Shown here: one piece after another, positions 52,028 through 60,425 of the stretch
How positions within the stretch are numbered: the first letter of the stretch is position 1
Layout: each line of letters starts with the position of its first letter
NCBI GenBank assembly: GCA_019636245.1
Contig: JAHBXX010000004.1
Coordinates: 119,053 to 183,052, forward strand
Length of the DNA stretch: 64,000 bases
DNA from: Planctomycetota bacterium
GTDB lineage: Bacteria > Planctomycetota > UBA1135 > UBA2386
Direction of reading: 5' to 3'
The notes under the pieces: generated by a model
Database searches by the model: none
Told to the model about the DNA's origin: nothing
The model's input: the letters and a program-made list of their open reading frames with translations, nothing else
Position numbers and translations under genes: made by a program

Positions 52028-53923
52028 ATGCTGCGTTCCCTTTTCGTCCCCCTCGCCTGCGCCGCGACCCTCGCCGTGGCCTCCCACGCCCAGACCGTGC
52101 CCGCCGGCTTCCTGGTCGAAACGCTGGTCAACAGCGGGCTGCAGGCGCCGCACGACTTCTGCTTCCTGCCCGACGGCCGCATCCTGATCGCCAACCGCGG
52201 CGGCGCCATCATGGTGTACGTCGACGGCCTGGCGCCGGTGACGATCGGCACCGTGCCCAACGTCGAGGCCGGCTCGGAGCGTGGCCTGCTCAGCATCGAG
52301 GCCGATCCGGACTTCCCGAACAACGGCTACTTCTACGTCTGGTACTCGAGCTCGGCGGACGCCTTCCTGAAGCTCGACCGCTACCAGTGCACCGGGGCGC
52401 TGGCGAATCCGAGCAGCACGTCGCTGTCGTTCGCCGCGGCGAGCCGCCGGGCGATCCTGACGAACATGCCCGACTCCGCGTTCAACCACAACGGCGGTTC
52501 GGCGCGCTTCGGTCCCGACGGCTACCTCTACCTCTCGGTCGGCGACGACGCCGTGGCCTGCAACGCGCAGAGCACCACGAGCGCGGTCGGCTGCGTGCTG
52601 CGCATGGACGTCGGCGTCGCCGTGCTCGGCGCCGGGGCCAACACGACGCCGCCGACCTTCTCGGCGCTCGACCCGGGCACCAATCCGCTCAGCGCCAACA
52701 GCGACATCAGCCAGCTGGTGATCGCGCACGGCCTGCGCAATCCGGTGCGCATGACCATCGATCCGCTGACCGGCAACCTCTACATCGGCGACGTCGGCCT
52801 GTCGACGCGCGAGGAGTTCTCGGAGTACGTCTATCCGGCGTCGGGCCCGCTGCCGCTGGTCAACTTCGGCTGGCCGTGGCGCGAAGGCACCATGTCGGGC
52901 GGCGGTTGCGGCGGTTCGGCGCCGGCCGGGCTGGTCGGGCCGATCGCCGACGTCGCCTACAACCCGTGGCAGTCGGTGATGGGCGGCCCGCGCTACCGCA
53001 ACCTGCCCGGTGGCACCTACAACTTCGGCGCCTCGTTCGAGGGCGACGCGTTCTTTCTCGACTACTTCGCCGGCGAGATGCGCCGCATCGACCACACCGG
53101 CTCGGCGTGGGGCGCGGTGACCGTGTGGGGCACCGGCTACGTCGGCACCCCGTCCCTGCGCCAGGGCCAGGACGGCGCCCTCTACTTCGTCCAGCACCCG
53201 ACGACCTATGCCACCAGCGGCGGCTTCCTGAAGCGCATCCGCCCGCTCGGTCCGACCAACAGCGTCCTGGCGATCAGCGGCGGCGGCCAGGTGGCCCTGA
53301 GCGGCGAACTGTTCGCGCAGCCCCTGGTGGCGCGCGTGCTCGACCCGAACAACAACCCGCTGCCGGGCGGTCTGGTCAACTTCACCGTCGCCGGCGCCGG
53401 CGCGATCCTGACCACGACCAATCCGGTGGTCGCCGACGCCAACGGCTACGCGCAGACGATGGCGATCGCCAGCGCCACCACCGGCGGCGCCGCCACCGTG
53501 ACCGCGGCGACGCCGGGCTCGCAGACGAGCGGCACGTTCTCGCTGTTCACGCGCCGCCTGTCGATCACGCCGGCGGGCAGCCTGCTGGTCGCCACCGTCA
53601 CCAACACGACGACCGCGGTGCCGGCCCAGGTGCCGCTGATCATCATGGCGTCGTTCCCCGGCACGCCGCTGCTGCCGACCTTCTTCGGGCCGGTGTTCAC
53701 CAACCCGTACGTGCCGTCGACGCTGTTCCTCGAGGACAGCTTCAACCACTTCCCGATCGTGGCCTGGAACACCAACCCGGGGCAGTTCGGCACGCCGAGC
53801 CTGACCAAGATCTACACGGTGCCGGTGGGGGTGTTCACCGGCCAGCGCGTCACCTTCCAGGCCGTCGGCTGGGATCCCGTGACCGGCTGGTTCCGCACCA
53901 ACGTCGAGTCGCGGCAGTTCTAG
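52028..53923 (+). CDS. exported PQQ-type sorbosone/glucose dehydrogenase-like propeller with Big-1-like domain
   Basis: A 631-residue secreted protein: signal peptide PLACAATLAVASHAQ, then a six-bladed propeller of the glucose/sorbosone dehydrogenase type (APHDFCFLPDGRILIANRGG, GSERGLLSIEADPDF, FNHNGGSARFGPDGYLYLSVGDD, IAHGLRNPVRMTID). From about 405 there is an Ig-like Big-1 domain (VARVLDPNNNPLPGGLVNFTV...ANGYAQT), and a C-terminal beta module ends in FQAVGWDPVTGWFR. Sugar oxidation with PQQ is possible; many exported homologues are only binding propellers. GAGGA is six bases before ATG 52028. Confidence 0.86.
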   Translation: MLRSLFVPLACAATLAVASHAQTVPAGFLVETLVNSGLQAPHDFCFLPDGRILIANRGGAIMVYVDGLAPVTIGTVPNVEAGSERGLLSIEADPDFPNNGYFYVWYSSSADAFLKLDRYQCTGALANPSSTSLSFAAASRRAILTNMPDSAFNHNGGSARFGPDGYLYLSVGDDAVACNAQSTTSAVGCVLRMDVGVAVLGAGANTTPPTFSALDPGTNPLSANSDISQLVIAHGLRNPVRMTIDPLTGNLYIGDVGLSTREEFSEYVYPASGPLPLVNFGWPWREGTMSGGGCGGSAPAGLVGPIADVAYNPWQSVMGGPRYRNLPGGTYNFGASFEGDAFFLDYFAGEMRRIDHTGSAWGAVTVWGTGYVGTPSLRQGQDGALYFVQHPTTYATSGGFLKRIRPLGPTNSVLAISGGGQVALSGELFAQPLVARVLDPNNNPLPGGLVNFTVAGAGAILTTTNPVVADANGYAQTMAIASATTGGAATVTAATPGSQTSGTFSLFTRRLSITPAGSLLVATVTNTTTAVPAQVPLIIMASFPGTPLLPTFFGPVFTNPYVPSTLFLEDSFNHFPIVAWNTNPGQFGTPSLTKIYTVPVGVFTGQRVTFQAVGWDPVTGWFRTNVESRQF

Positions 53924-53939
53924 GCCGCGGCGCGGCCGA

Positions 53940-53962
53940 CCACGCGGACGCGGCGTCCGTGG
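53940..53962 (+). terminator. hairpin after the propeller gene
   Basis: CCAC-GGACG (53940-53950, two-base bulge) pairs with CGTCC-GTGG (53954-53962) around CGG, 17 bases past the TAG. No T-run. Confidence 0.42.
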
Positions 53963-53995
53963 GGCGGGACCCGGCGGCGGGGCGCCACTCCGGCC

Positions 53996-54024
53996 TTGAC
54001 CGGAGCGGCCGGCCTCCGCAGAAT
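53996..54024 (+). promoter_or_regulatory. sigma70 promoter for the glmU operon
   Basis: TTGACC (53996-54001), exactly 17 bases, then CAGAAT (54019-54024), 36 bases before ATG 54061. The -35 and spacer length match the aroF promoter. Confidence 0.55.
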
Positions 54025-54060
54025 CCTCGCCCCCTTTCCCCGGAGTCCGGCCCTCTTCCC

Positions 54061-55365
54061 ATGTCGCGTCCGCTGGCAGTGATCTGCCTGGCTGCTGGCC
54101 TCGGCAAGCGCACCAAGGTCAGCATGCCGAAGGTGTTGCTGCCGCTCTGCGGCCGCACCCTGGCGGCTTCCGCGCTGGCGGCGGTGGCGCCGCTCGAGCC
54201 CGACTGCACGGTCGTCGTGCTGCACCACCACAAGGAAGCCGTCGAGGCCTCGTTGCGGGCGGCGGTGGGCAGTTCGCTGCGCGACCTGCGCTTCGTCGAC
54301 CAGGGGGCGCCGAAGGGCACCGGCCATGCCGTCCAGGTCGCGATGCAGGCGCTGGGCGGCTTCCGTGGCGACGTGCTGGTCGTCTACGGCGACTGCCCGC
54401 TGGTGACGACGGCGACCCTGCGGCGGTTGCGCGAACTGCGCGCCGAGGACACGCCGTGCTCGGTGCTGACCGCCTGCCCCGACGACCCGAGCGGCCTGGG
54501 CCGCATCCTGCGCGACGCCGAGGGCCGCTTCGTCGGCATCCGCGAGGAGCGCGACTGCTCGGCCGAGGAGCGGGCGATCGACGAGATCAACGCCGGCTTC
54601 TACTGCTTCGACGGCGAGGCGCTGCAGCGGGCGCTGCAGGGCCTGCGCCCGGACAACGCGCAGGGCGAGTACTACCTGACCGACGCCGTGGCGAGCCTCG
54701 CCGCCGCGGGGCGCGAGGTGCCGACGCTCGAGGCCGAGGATCCGACCGAGATCCTCGGCGTCAACTCGCTGGTCGATCTGGCCAACGCGCGGGCCGTGAT
54801 GCAGGAGCGGATCCTGCTCGAGCACCTGCAGAACGGCGTGCTGATCGCCGATCCGGGCACGACCTGGATCGACCACGGCGTGCGCATCGGCCGCGACACG
54901 CGCATCCTGCCGTGCACGGTGATCGGCGCCGGCTGCGTCGTCGGCGAGAACTGCGAGGTCGGTCCGTTCGCCCATCTGCGGGCGGGCACGGTGCTCGAGG
55001 ACGGCGCCGAGGTGGGCAACTTCGTCGAGGCCAAGAAGACGATCCTCGGCGCCGGCGCCAAGGCCAAGCACCTGACCTACCTCGGCGACGCCACGGTCGG
55101 CGCGCGCGCCAACATCGGCGCCGGCACGATCACCGCCAACTACGACGGCGTGCACAAGCATGCGACGCAGATCGGCGCGCGGGCCTTCATCGGCAGCGGT
55201 TCGGTGCTGGTCGCGCCGAGCGCCGTCGGCGACGACGCGATGACCGGCGCCGGGGCGATCGTCACGCGCGGCAGCCGGATCGGCCCCGGCGAGGTGTGGG
55301 TCGGCGTGCCGGCCAGGAAGCTGAAGCAGCGCGACCTGCCGCCGCGCCGCGAGGGACAGGGATGA
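54061..55365 (+). CDS. glmU: bifunctional GlcNAc-1-P uridyltransferase / GlcN-1-P acetyltransferase
   Basis: Makes UDP-GlcNAc for cell wall and lipopolysaccharide. The 434-residue protein has the pyrophosphorylase domain (CLAAGLGKRTKVSMPKVLLPL, VVYGDCPLV, EINAGFYCFD) and a left-handed beta-helix acetyltransferase domain with hexapeptide repeats (GVRIGRDTRILPCTVIGAG, GAKAKHLTYLGDATVG, GAGTITANYDGVHKH). The nucleotide motif reads LAAGLGKRT rather than LAAGxGTRM, but the following PKVL lysine is kept. It is slightly shorter than most GlmU. The stop overlaps prs (ATGA). Confidence 0.93.
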   Translation: MSRPLAVICLAAGLGKRTKVSMPKVLLPLCGRTLAASALAAVAPLEPDCTVVVLHHHKEAVEASLRAAVGSSLRDLRFVDQGAPKGTGHAVQVAMQALGGFRGDVLVVYGDCPLVTTATLRRLRELRAEDTPCSVLTACPDDPSGLGRILRDAEGRFVGIREERDCSAEERAIDEINAGFYCFDGEALQRALQGLRPDNAQGEYYLTDAVASLAAAGREVPTLEAEDPTEILGVNSLVDLANARAVMQERILLEHLQNGVLIADPGTTWIDHGVRIGRDTRILPCTVIGAGCVVGENCEVGPFAHLRAGTVLEDGAEVGNFVEAKKTILGAGAKAKHLTYLGDATVGARANIGAGTITANYDGVHKHATQIGARAFIGSGSVLVAPSAVGDDAMTGAGAIVTRGSRIGPGEVWVGVPARKLKQRDLPPRREGQG

Positions 55366-56315
55366 GCATGCGCGGCGAGCGACTTCGCGTCTTCACCGGC
55401 ACGGCGCACCCGCGCCTGGCCCAGGACATCTGCTCGTTCATGGGCGTTCCGCTCGGCGCGGCGTCGCTGGCGCGCTTTCCCGACGGCGAGATCAACCTCA
55501 AGGTCGAATGCGACGTGCGCGGCGCCGACGTGTTCGTCGTGCAGCCGACCTGCCCGAACGTGCACGAGCACCTGTTCGAGCTGCTGTCGTTCGCCGACTG
55601 CCTGCGCCGCGCCTCCGCGGACCGCATCACCGCGGTGATCCCGTACTTCGGCTACGCGCGCAAGGACCGCAAGGACGAGGGGCGGGTGCCGATCAACGCC
55701 AAGCTGGTCGCCAACCTGCTGGTGACGGCCGGCTACAGCCGCGTCGTCGCCGTCGACCTGCACGCGGCGCAGATCCAGGGCTTCTTCGACATCCCGGTCG
55801 ACCACCTCTACGCGCGGCCGGTGATGATCGAGCGCGTGCGGCAGCTCGACACGCAGAACGTCATGGTCGTGTCGCCGGACATCGGCGGCACCAAGCTGGC
55901 GCGCGCCTACGCGAAGGACCTCGGCTGCGACCTGGCGATCATCGACAAGCGCCGCCTCAGCGGCGAGCAGACGGTGATCGAGCACGTGATCGGCGACGTG
56001 CGGAACCGGGACGTGCTGCTGGTCGACGACATGGTGAGCACCGGCGGCTCGATCGTCGACGCCGCGCGCATCGTCAAGGAGAAGGGCGCGCGCAAGGTGT
56101 TCATCATCGCCACGCACGCCGTGCTGTGCGGCAATGCCGTCGAGCGCCTGAACGGCGCCGACGTCGAGAAGATCCTGTTCGCCGACACCGTGCCGGTGCA
56201 CGACAAGCGCATCGCGCGGCTCGAGGTCTGTTCGATGGCGCAGCTGCTCGCGCGCGCGATCGACCGCATCCACCGCAGCGAGAGCGTCAGCATCCTGTTC
56301 GAGAGCGAGCGATGA
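55362..56315 (+). CDS. prs: ribose-phosphate pyrophosphokinase
   Basis: Makes PRPP from ribose-5-phosphate and ATP. The 317-residue enzyme has the N-terminal FTGTAHPRLAQDIC, RFPDGEINLKVECDVRG, the flexible-loop YFGYARKDRKDEGRVPI and VVAVDLHAAQIQGFFDIPVDHL segments, and the PRPP motif VLLVDDMVSTGGSIVDAA. Start ATG 55362 overlaps glmU; ATG 55368 is an alternative. It supplies nucleotide, histidine and tryptophan pathways. The glmU-prs-rplY-pth order is widespread. Confidence 0.96.
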   Translation: MSMRGERLRVFTGTAHPRLAQDICSFMGVPLGAASLARFPDGEINLKVECDVRGADVFVVQPTCPNVHEHLFELLSFADCLRRASADRITAVIPYFGYARKDRKDEGRVPINAKLVANLLVTAGYSRVVAVDLHAAQIQGFFDIPVDHLYARPVMIERVRQLDTQNVMVVSPDIGGTKLARAYAKDLGCDLAIIDKRRLSGEQTVIEHVIGDVRNRDVLLVDDMVSTGGSIVDAARIVKEKGARKVFIIATHAVLCGNAVERLNGADVEKILFADTVPVHDKRIARLEVCSMAQLLARAIDRIHRSESVSILFESER

Positions 56316-56369
56316 GCGCGCCGCTGCGAACGCCACGTCCGACCGAGATCACCGAACCGAGGTAGACCA

Positions 56370-57005
56370 ATGCAAGTCGTCCGCATGAAGGCCGAGCGCC
56401 GTACCGCGCTCGGTCGCAACCAGGTCGCGCAGCTGCGCGCGCAGGGCTGGCTGCCCGCCGTCGTCTATGGCGAGGGGCAGGAGCCGGTTTCGATCGCCAT
56501 CTCCGAGTGGGAACTCGAGCAGCACGTCAAGGCCCACCACAAGCTGTTCCAGCTCGAGATCGGCGGCGCGGCGCAATCGGCGCTGCTGCACGAGATCGCG
56601 TGGCAGGCGACGACCGACCGGCCGCTGCACGCCGACTTCAAGCGCGTCGACCTGACCAAGCCGATCGAGACCCAGGTCGAAGTGGCGCTGGTCGGCCACC
56701 CGGTGGGCCTCGGCAAGGGCGGCACCCTGGTGAAGGACCACCTGGTGCTCACCGTGCGGTGCCTGCCGACGGCGATCCCCGAAGGCCTCGAGCACGACGT
56801 CGGCGCGCTCGATCTCGACCAGTCGGTGCAGGCCGGCCAGATCGCGCTGCCGCCGGGCGTCACGCTCGTGACCCCGGCCCACACCTCGGTGTGCCACGTG
56901 GCCCTGATCGTCGTCGCCCAGGAGGCCCCGGCGGCGGCCCCGGCGGCCGATGCGGCGGCGGCCCCGGCGGCCCCGGCGGGTGACAAGCCGCCGGCCAAGG
57001 GCTGA
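56370..57005 (+). CDS. rplY: 50S ribosomal protein L25 (Ctc form)
   Basis: A 211-residue CTC-type bL25 that binds 5S rRNA. The N-terminal domain reads MKAERRTALGRNQVAQLRAQGWLPAVVYGEGQEPVSIAIS; the C-terminal TL5-like domain has DFKRVDLTKPIETQVEVALVGHPVG and CLPTAIPEGLEHDVGALDLDQSVQAGQI. The tail is an alanine/proline repeat ending DKPPAKG, coded by repeated GGCCCCGGCGG units. GAGGT lies six bases before ATG 56370. Confidence 0.95.
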   Translation: MQVVRMKAERRTALGRNQVAQLRAQGWLPAVVYGEGQEPVSIAISEWELEQHVKAHHKLFQLEIGGAAQSALLHEIAWQATTDRPLHADFKRVDLTKPIETQVEVALVGHPVGLGKGGTLVKDHLVLTVRCLPTAIPEGLEHDVGALDLDQSVQAGQIALPPGVTLVTPAHTSVCHVALIVVAQEAPAAAPAADAAAAPAAPAGDKPPAKG

Positions 57006-57036
57006 GCCAGGCCGAGCCGGAACGGCGCCGCCGGCC

Positions 57037-57065
57037 TTGCGCGGGCGGCGTCTCCTGTCTAGCTT
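57037..57065 (+). promoter_or_regulatory. sigma70-like promoter before pth
   Basis: TTGCGC (57037-57042), 17-base spacer, TAGCTT (57060-57065), 21 bases before ATG 57087. It may give the pth-rpsF-rpsR-rplI set its own transcription. Confidence 0.4.
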
Positions 57066-57086
57066 CTTCGCCCCCCGGACGCGGCC

Positions 57087-57836
57087 ATGGCCTGGCACCG
57101 CATCGTCCTCGGCATCGGCAACCCCGGCGCCGAGTACGAGGGAACCCGACACAACGTCGGGTTCCAGGTGCTCGACCTGCTGGCCTCCCGCCTGGGGCTG
57201 GCCTTCGAACGGCTCGAGCGGCGCACGGACGATGGTTCGCGCGCCTTCTCGGGCAAGGTGAAGGCGAGGATCTGCGCGGGTCGCCGGAAGGGACGCGAGT
57301 TCCTGCTGGTGAAGCCGCAGACCTACGTGAACCTGTCCGGTGAAGTGGCGGCGCCGCTGTTGCGGCACGCCGGCCGCCCGCCGGAATCGCTCTTTGTGAT
57401 CGTCGATGACCTGAACCTACCGCTGGGCCGGATGCGTATCCGGCCGTCGGGGAGCGCCGGAGGCCACAACGGCCTCAAGTCCATCCAGCAGTTGCTGGGC
57501 TCGGATGCGTTTCCCCGTCTCCGTCTCGGTATCGGGCAGCCTCCCGAACGCCCGCCGGCCCCGGCGCCGCGCCGTGGAGGTTCCGAAGGACCTCGTCCCG
57601 CCGGCCTGCATCCCGCCGACTGGCCCGACTTCGTCCTGGCTCCATTCCTCCCGGAGGAACGTGAGGTTCTCGGTCGTGTGCTCGACCGCGCCGCCGACTG
57701 CGCCCTGCAGTGGCTCGACGGCGCGGACGTGCAGAACCTGATGGGAACCTACAACGGCCTCGACCTGGCCGGCGGCGGCTCCCCTGGACCTGATCGTTCC
57801 GCTGGACCCGACACGGGCAACCGCCCGGGAGAATGA
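57087..57836 (+). CDS. pth: peptidyl-tRNA hydrolase
   Basis: Releases peptide from stalled peptidyl-tRNA. The 249-residue enzyme has GIGNPGAEYEGTRHNVGFQVLD with the catalytic histidine, VKPQTYVNLSGE, VIVDDLNLPLGRMRIRPSGSAGGHNGLKS and FPRLRLGIG. A proline/arginine/glycine-rich stretch of about 25 residues (about 152-176) interrupts the fold just before the DFVLAPFLPEE segment, and the C-terminus is extended by about 25 residues. All catalytic residues are intact, so the enzyme should work. Its stop overlaps rpsF (ATGA). Confidence 0.94.
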   Translation: MAWHRIVLGIGNPGAEYEGTRHNVGFQVLDLLASRLGLAFERLERRTDDGSRAFSGKVKARICAGRRKGREFLLVKPQTYVNLSGEVAAPLLRHAGRPPESLFVIVDDLNLPLGRMRIRPSGSAGGHNGLKSIQQLLGSDAFPRLRLGIGQPPERPPAPAPRRGGSEGPRPAGLHPADWPDFVLAPFLPEEREVLGRVLDRAADCALQWLDGADVQNLMGTYNGLDLAGGGSPGPDRSAGPDTGNRPGE

Positions 57837-58279
57837 AGTTGCAACGCACCCGCACCTACGAATGCATGTGCCTCCTCGACAACCGGGAGGTGCGCAAGGG
57901 CTGGCAGCCGCTGAAGGACGCGATGCTGGCCATGTTCACGAAGCACGGCGCCAAGATCCTCAGCGGCAAGCGCTGGGACGAGCGGCGGCTGGCCTATCCG
58001 ATCAAGGGCCAGCACCGCGGCACCTACCTGCTGGTCTACTTCGGCGCCGACACGCAGGCGCTCGCCGGCATCCGCCGCGACCTGCAGTTCAGCGAGTCGC
58101 TGCTGCGGTTCCTCCTCGTCGAGTGCGCCGAGGTGCCCCAGTCCGCCTACGAGCCCGAGGGCGACTTCGACGTCAACAACATCCCGGCCGACGACGCGCC
58201 GGCGCTGCCGCCGCCCGTCGAGGAACCGCCCGTCGAGGTGTCGTCGACGATCGAGACCGGCCAGTCGACGGAGGCATGA
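57833..58279 (+). CDS. rpsF: 30S ribosomal protein S6
   Basis: A 148-residue bS6 starting in the pth stop. The fold is visible in TYECMCLLDNREVRKGWQPLKDAMLAMFTKHGAKIL, WDERRLAYPIKGQHRGTYLLVYFGAD and LRRDLQFSESLLRFLLVECAE-like segments. A C-terminal extension of about 40 residues rich in D, P, E and T is longer than in most S6. S6 binds S18 in the 30S platform, and the S18 gene is coupled right after it (ATGA, 58276). Confidence 0.93.
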   Translation: MKLQRTRTYECMCLLDNREVRKGWQPLKDAMLAMFTKHGAKILSGKRWDERRLAYPIKGQHRGTYLLVYFGADTQALAGIRRDLQFSESLLRFLLVECAEVPQSAYEPEGDFDVNNIPADDAPALPPPVEEPPVEVSSTIETGQSTEA

Positions 58280-58569
58280 CCATGAGCACGATGTCCCAGA
58301 GCAACGGTGGTGGTTCGCGCGATGGCGGTTCCCGCGATGGGGGCCGGCGCAGCAAGTTCGGCCGCTTCGGCGCCCGGCGCCGCGAGGTGCTGCCCGAGGA
58401 GCCGCTCGACTACAAGAACGTCGCCTACCTGGCGAAGTTCGTCTCCGCCAACGGCCGCATCCAGTCGCGCAAGCGCACCGGATTCTCGGGCCAGAACCAG
58501 CGCCTGCTGGCGGCGGCGATCAAGCGCGCGCGCCTGTGCGCGCTGATGCCCTTCGTGGGGAGGATGTGA
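58276..58569 (+). CDS. rpsR: 30S ribosomal protein S18
   Basis: A 97-residue bS18. The conserved part is LDYKNVAYLAKFVSANGRIQSRKRTGFSGQNQRLLAAAIKRARLCALMPFV. The N-terminal 30 residues are a basic, glycine/serine repeat (two SRDGG units) not typical of S18. No single-stranded-DNA-binding gene lies between rpsF and rpsR, unlike many bacteria. ATG 58276 overlaps the S6 stop; ATG 58282 is an alternative start. Confidence 0.95.
   Translation: MTMSTMSQSNGGGSRDGGSRDGGRRSKFGRFGARRREVLPEEPLDYKNVAYLAKFVSANGRIQSRKRTGFSGQNQRLLAAAIKRARLCALMPFVGRM
58557..58563 (+). promoter_or_regulatory. strong Shine-Dalgarno for rplI
   Basis: GGGGAGG ends ten bases before ATG 58574 and overlaps the last codons of rpsR; one of the few clear ribosome-binding sites in the window. 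Confidence 0.55.
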
Positions 58570-58573
58570 AGCC

Positions 58574-59026
58574 ATGGAACTCCTGTTGAAGCAGAACGTC
58601 GAACACCTCGGCCGGGTCGGCGACGTGGTGGACGTCAAGACCGGCTACGCCCGCAACTACCTGCTGCCGCGCGGCCTCGCGGTGATGGTCACCAAGTCGA
58701 ACGTGGCCGAGATCGAGCGGGCCCGCGCGCAGGCGCTGCTCGACGAGCAGAACCGCGTCCAGGGGCTGAAGGACCTGGGGCAGCGGCTGGCCGAGGCCTC
58801 GGTCACGATCGAGGGCCGTGCCAACGCCGAAGGCCACCTGTTCGGCTCGGTCACCGCGGTGCACGTCGCCGCCGCGCTGCGCGACAAGGGGCTGCCCGTC
58901 GAGGACCGTCAGGTCCGCCTCGAGCAGCCGCTGAAGACGATCGGCGTCTACGACGTGCCGATCCACCTGCACGCGTCGATCGAGACCACCGTCAAGGTCT
59001 GGGTCGTGCAGCAGAAGCCGCAGTGA
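58574..59026 (+). CDS. rplI: 50S ribosomal protein L9
   Basis: A 150-residue bL9: the N-terminal domain MELLLKQNVEHLGRVGDVVDVKTGYARNYLLPRGLAVMVT, a long charged connecting helix, and the C-terminal domain with NAEGHLFGSVTAVHVAAALRDKG and KTIGVYDVPIHLHASIETTVKVWV. Length is normal. It closes the S6-S18-L9 set and is followed by a strong hairpin. Confidence 0.97.
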   Translation: MELLLKQNVEHLGRVGDVVDVKTGYARNYLLPRGLAVMVTKSNVAEIERARAQALLDEQNRVQGLKDLGQRLAEASVTIEGRANAEGHLFGSVTAVHVAAALRDKGLPVEDRQVRLEQPLKTIGVYDVPIHLHASIETTVKVWVVQQKPQ

Positions 59027-59034
59027 CCGCCGTT

Positions 59035-59052
59035 CGCCGGGCCCTGGCCCGG
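59035..59052 (+). terminator. hairpin after rplI
   Basis: GCCGGGCC (59035-59042) and GGCCCGGC (59045-59052) form a perfect 8-base stem, starting nine bases past the rplI stop. No T-run; some readthrough into rimO is possible. Confidence 0.55.
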
Positions 59053-59069
59053 CGCGGAGCTCCCGTCGC

Positions 59070-60425
59070 GTGAACGAAGCGATCCGCGTCTCCCTGATCA
59101 GCCTGGGCTGTGCGCGCAACCTCGTCGATTCCGAGGTGCTGCTCGGTCACGCGGTCGAGGAGGGGCTGCAGGTGGTCCAGGACCCCGAGGACGCGGACGT
59201 CGTCGTCGTCAACACCTGCGGCTTCATCGAGACGGCGAAGCAGGAGTCCATCGACACCATCCTGTCGGTGGCGCGGCTCAAGGAGGAAGGCAGCCTGAAG
59301 GGCGTGATCGCCGTCGGCTGCCTGGCGCAGCGCTACGGCGAGCAGCTGCGGAGCTCGATCCCCGAGCTCGACGCGGTGTTCGGCCTGTCCGACTACTCGG
59401 GCGTGCCCGCGGTCGTGCGCCGGATCGTCAACGGCAGCACGCGCCGCTGGATCGCCACGGTCGACGGCGGCAAGCCGAAGGGGCCGCGCAGCGACACGCG
59501 GCGGGTGCTGCTGACCCCGAAGAGCTTCGCCTACCTGCGCATCAGCGAGGGCTGCGACCACACCTGCACCTTCTGCGCGATCCCCAAGATGCGCGGCCGC
59601 AACCGCAGCAAGCCGATCGACGTGCTGGTCGAGGAGGCGCAGAACCTCGCCGCCGCGGGCGTGCAGGAACTCGTCGTGGTCGCCGAGGACAGCACCGCCT
59701 ACGGGCTCGATACGACGCGCAAGCGCCAGATCCACGTGCTGCTCGAGCGGCTCGGCGAGGTCGAGGGGATCCGCTGGATCCGGCTGATGTACGCCTACCC
59801 GCACACGGTGGCGAAGGAGCTGACGACGTTCCTGCGCGAGCACCCCAAGGCGGTGAAGTACCTCGACATCCCGATCCAGCACATCAGTTCGCCGATGCTG
59901 CGGGCGATGAGGCGCGGCGTCAGCAGCGAGCAGGTGCGCGGCATCCTCGACCGGCTGCGCAGCGAGGTGCCGGGCATCGCCGTGCGCAGCACGCTGATCG
60001 CCGGCTTCCCCGGCGAGACCGAGCAGGACTTCGCGGCGGCCAAGGATCTCGTCGCCAGCTACCGCTTCGAGCGCCTCGGCGTGTTCCCCTATTCGCAGGA
60101 GGAAGGCACGCCCGCGTTCGACCTGCCCGGCCAGGTTCCGGCCGAAGTCGCCGAGGCGCGCGTGGCCGAACTGATGGACCTGCAGCGCGGCGTCATGCGT
60201 TCCTTCCACGAGTCGCTGGTCGGCCGGAACCTGCCGGTGCTCGTCGACGGCTACGACGCCGACGCCAAGCGCCTCGTCGGGCGCACGTGGGCCGACGCCC
60301 CCGAGGTCGACGGCCGCGTGCTGCTGCCGAAGGGAGCCGCCGAACCGGGCCAGATGCTCGACATCGTGATCATCGGCGCCGACGACTACGAACTGACCGG
60401 CAGGCCGGCGGCGAAGCAGCCGTGA
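59070..60425 (+). CDS. rimO: ribosomal protein S12 methylthiotransferase
   Basis: A 451-residue radical-SAM methylthiotransferase that modifies an aspartate of S12. The N-terminal domain holds one cluster (C14 in ISLGCARN, C50 in NTCGFIE, C84 in AVGCLAQRY); the radical-SAM cluster is C162-x3-C166-x2-C169 (CDHTCTFCAIPKMRG). DIPIQHISSPMLRAMRRG and the C-terminal TRAM domain follow. RimO rather than MiaB is indicated by the CARNLVDSE start and its place next to ribosomal genes and pgsA. Start GTG 59070. Confidence 0.95.
   Translation: MNEAIRVSLISLGCARNLVDSEVLLGHAVEEGLQVVQDPEDADVVVVNTCGFIETAKQESIDTILSVARLKEEGSLKGVIAVGCLAQRYGEQLRSSIPELDAVFGLSDYSGVPAVVRRIVNGSTRRWIATVDGGKPKGPRSDTRRVLLTPKSFAYLRISEGCDHTCTFCAIPKMRGRNRSKPIDVLVEEAQNLAAAGVQELVVVAEDSTAYGLDTTRKRQIHVLLERLGEVEGIRWIRLMYAYPHTVAKELTTFLREHPKAVKYLDIPIQHISSPMLRAMRRGVSSEQVRGILDRLRSEVPGIAVRSTLIAGFPGETEQDFAAAKDLVASYRFERLGVFPYSQEEGTPAFDLPGQVPAEVAEARVAELMDLQRGVMRSFHESLVGRNLPVLVDGYDADAKRLVGRTWADAPEVDGRVLLPKGAAEPGQMLDIVIIGADDYELTGRPAAKQP

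Noticed and set aside
48965..53749. Minus frame open far upstream of the flippase start
   Set aside because: Only the part from GTG 50398 down has transporter-like segments. The upstream part overlaps the capsule-type gene and the opposite-strand propeller gene.
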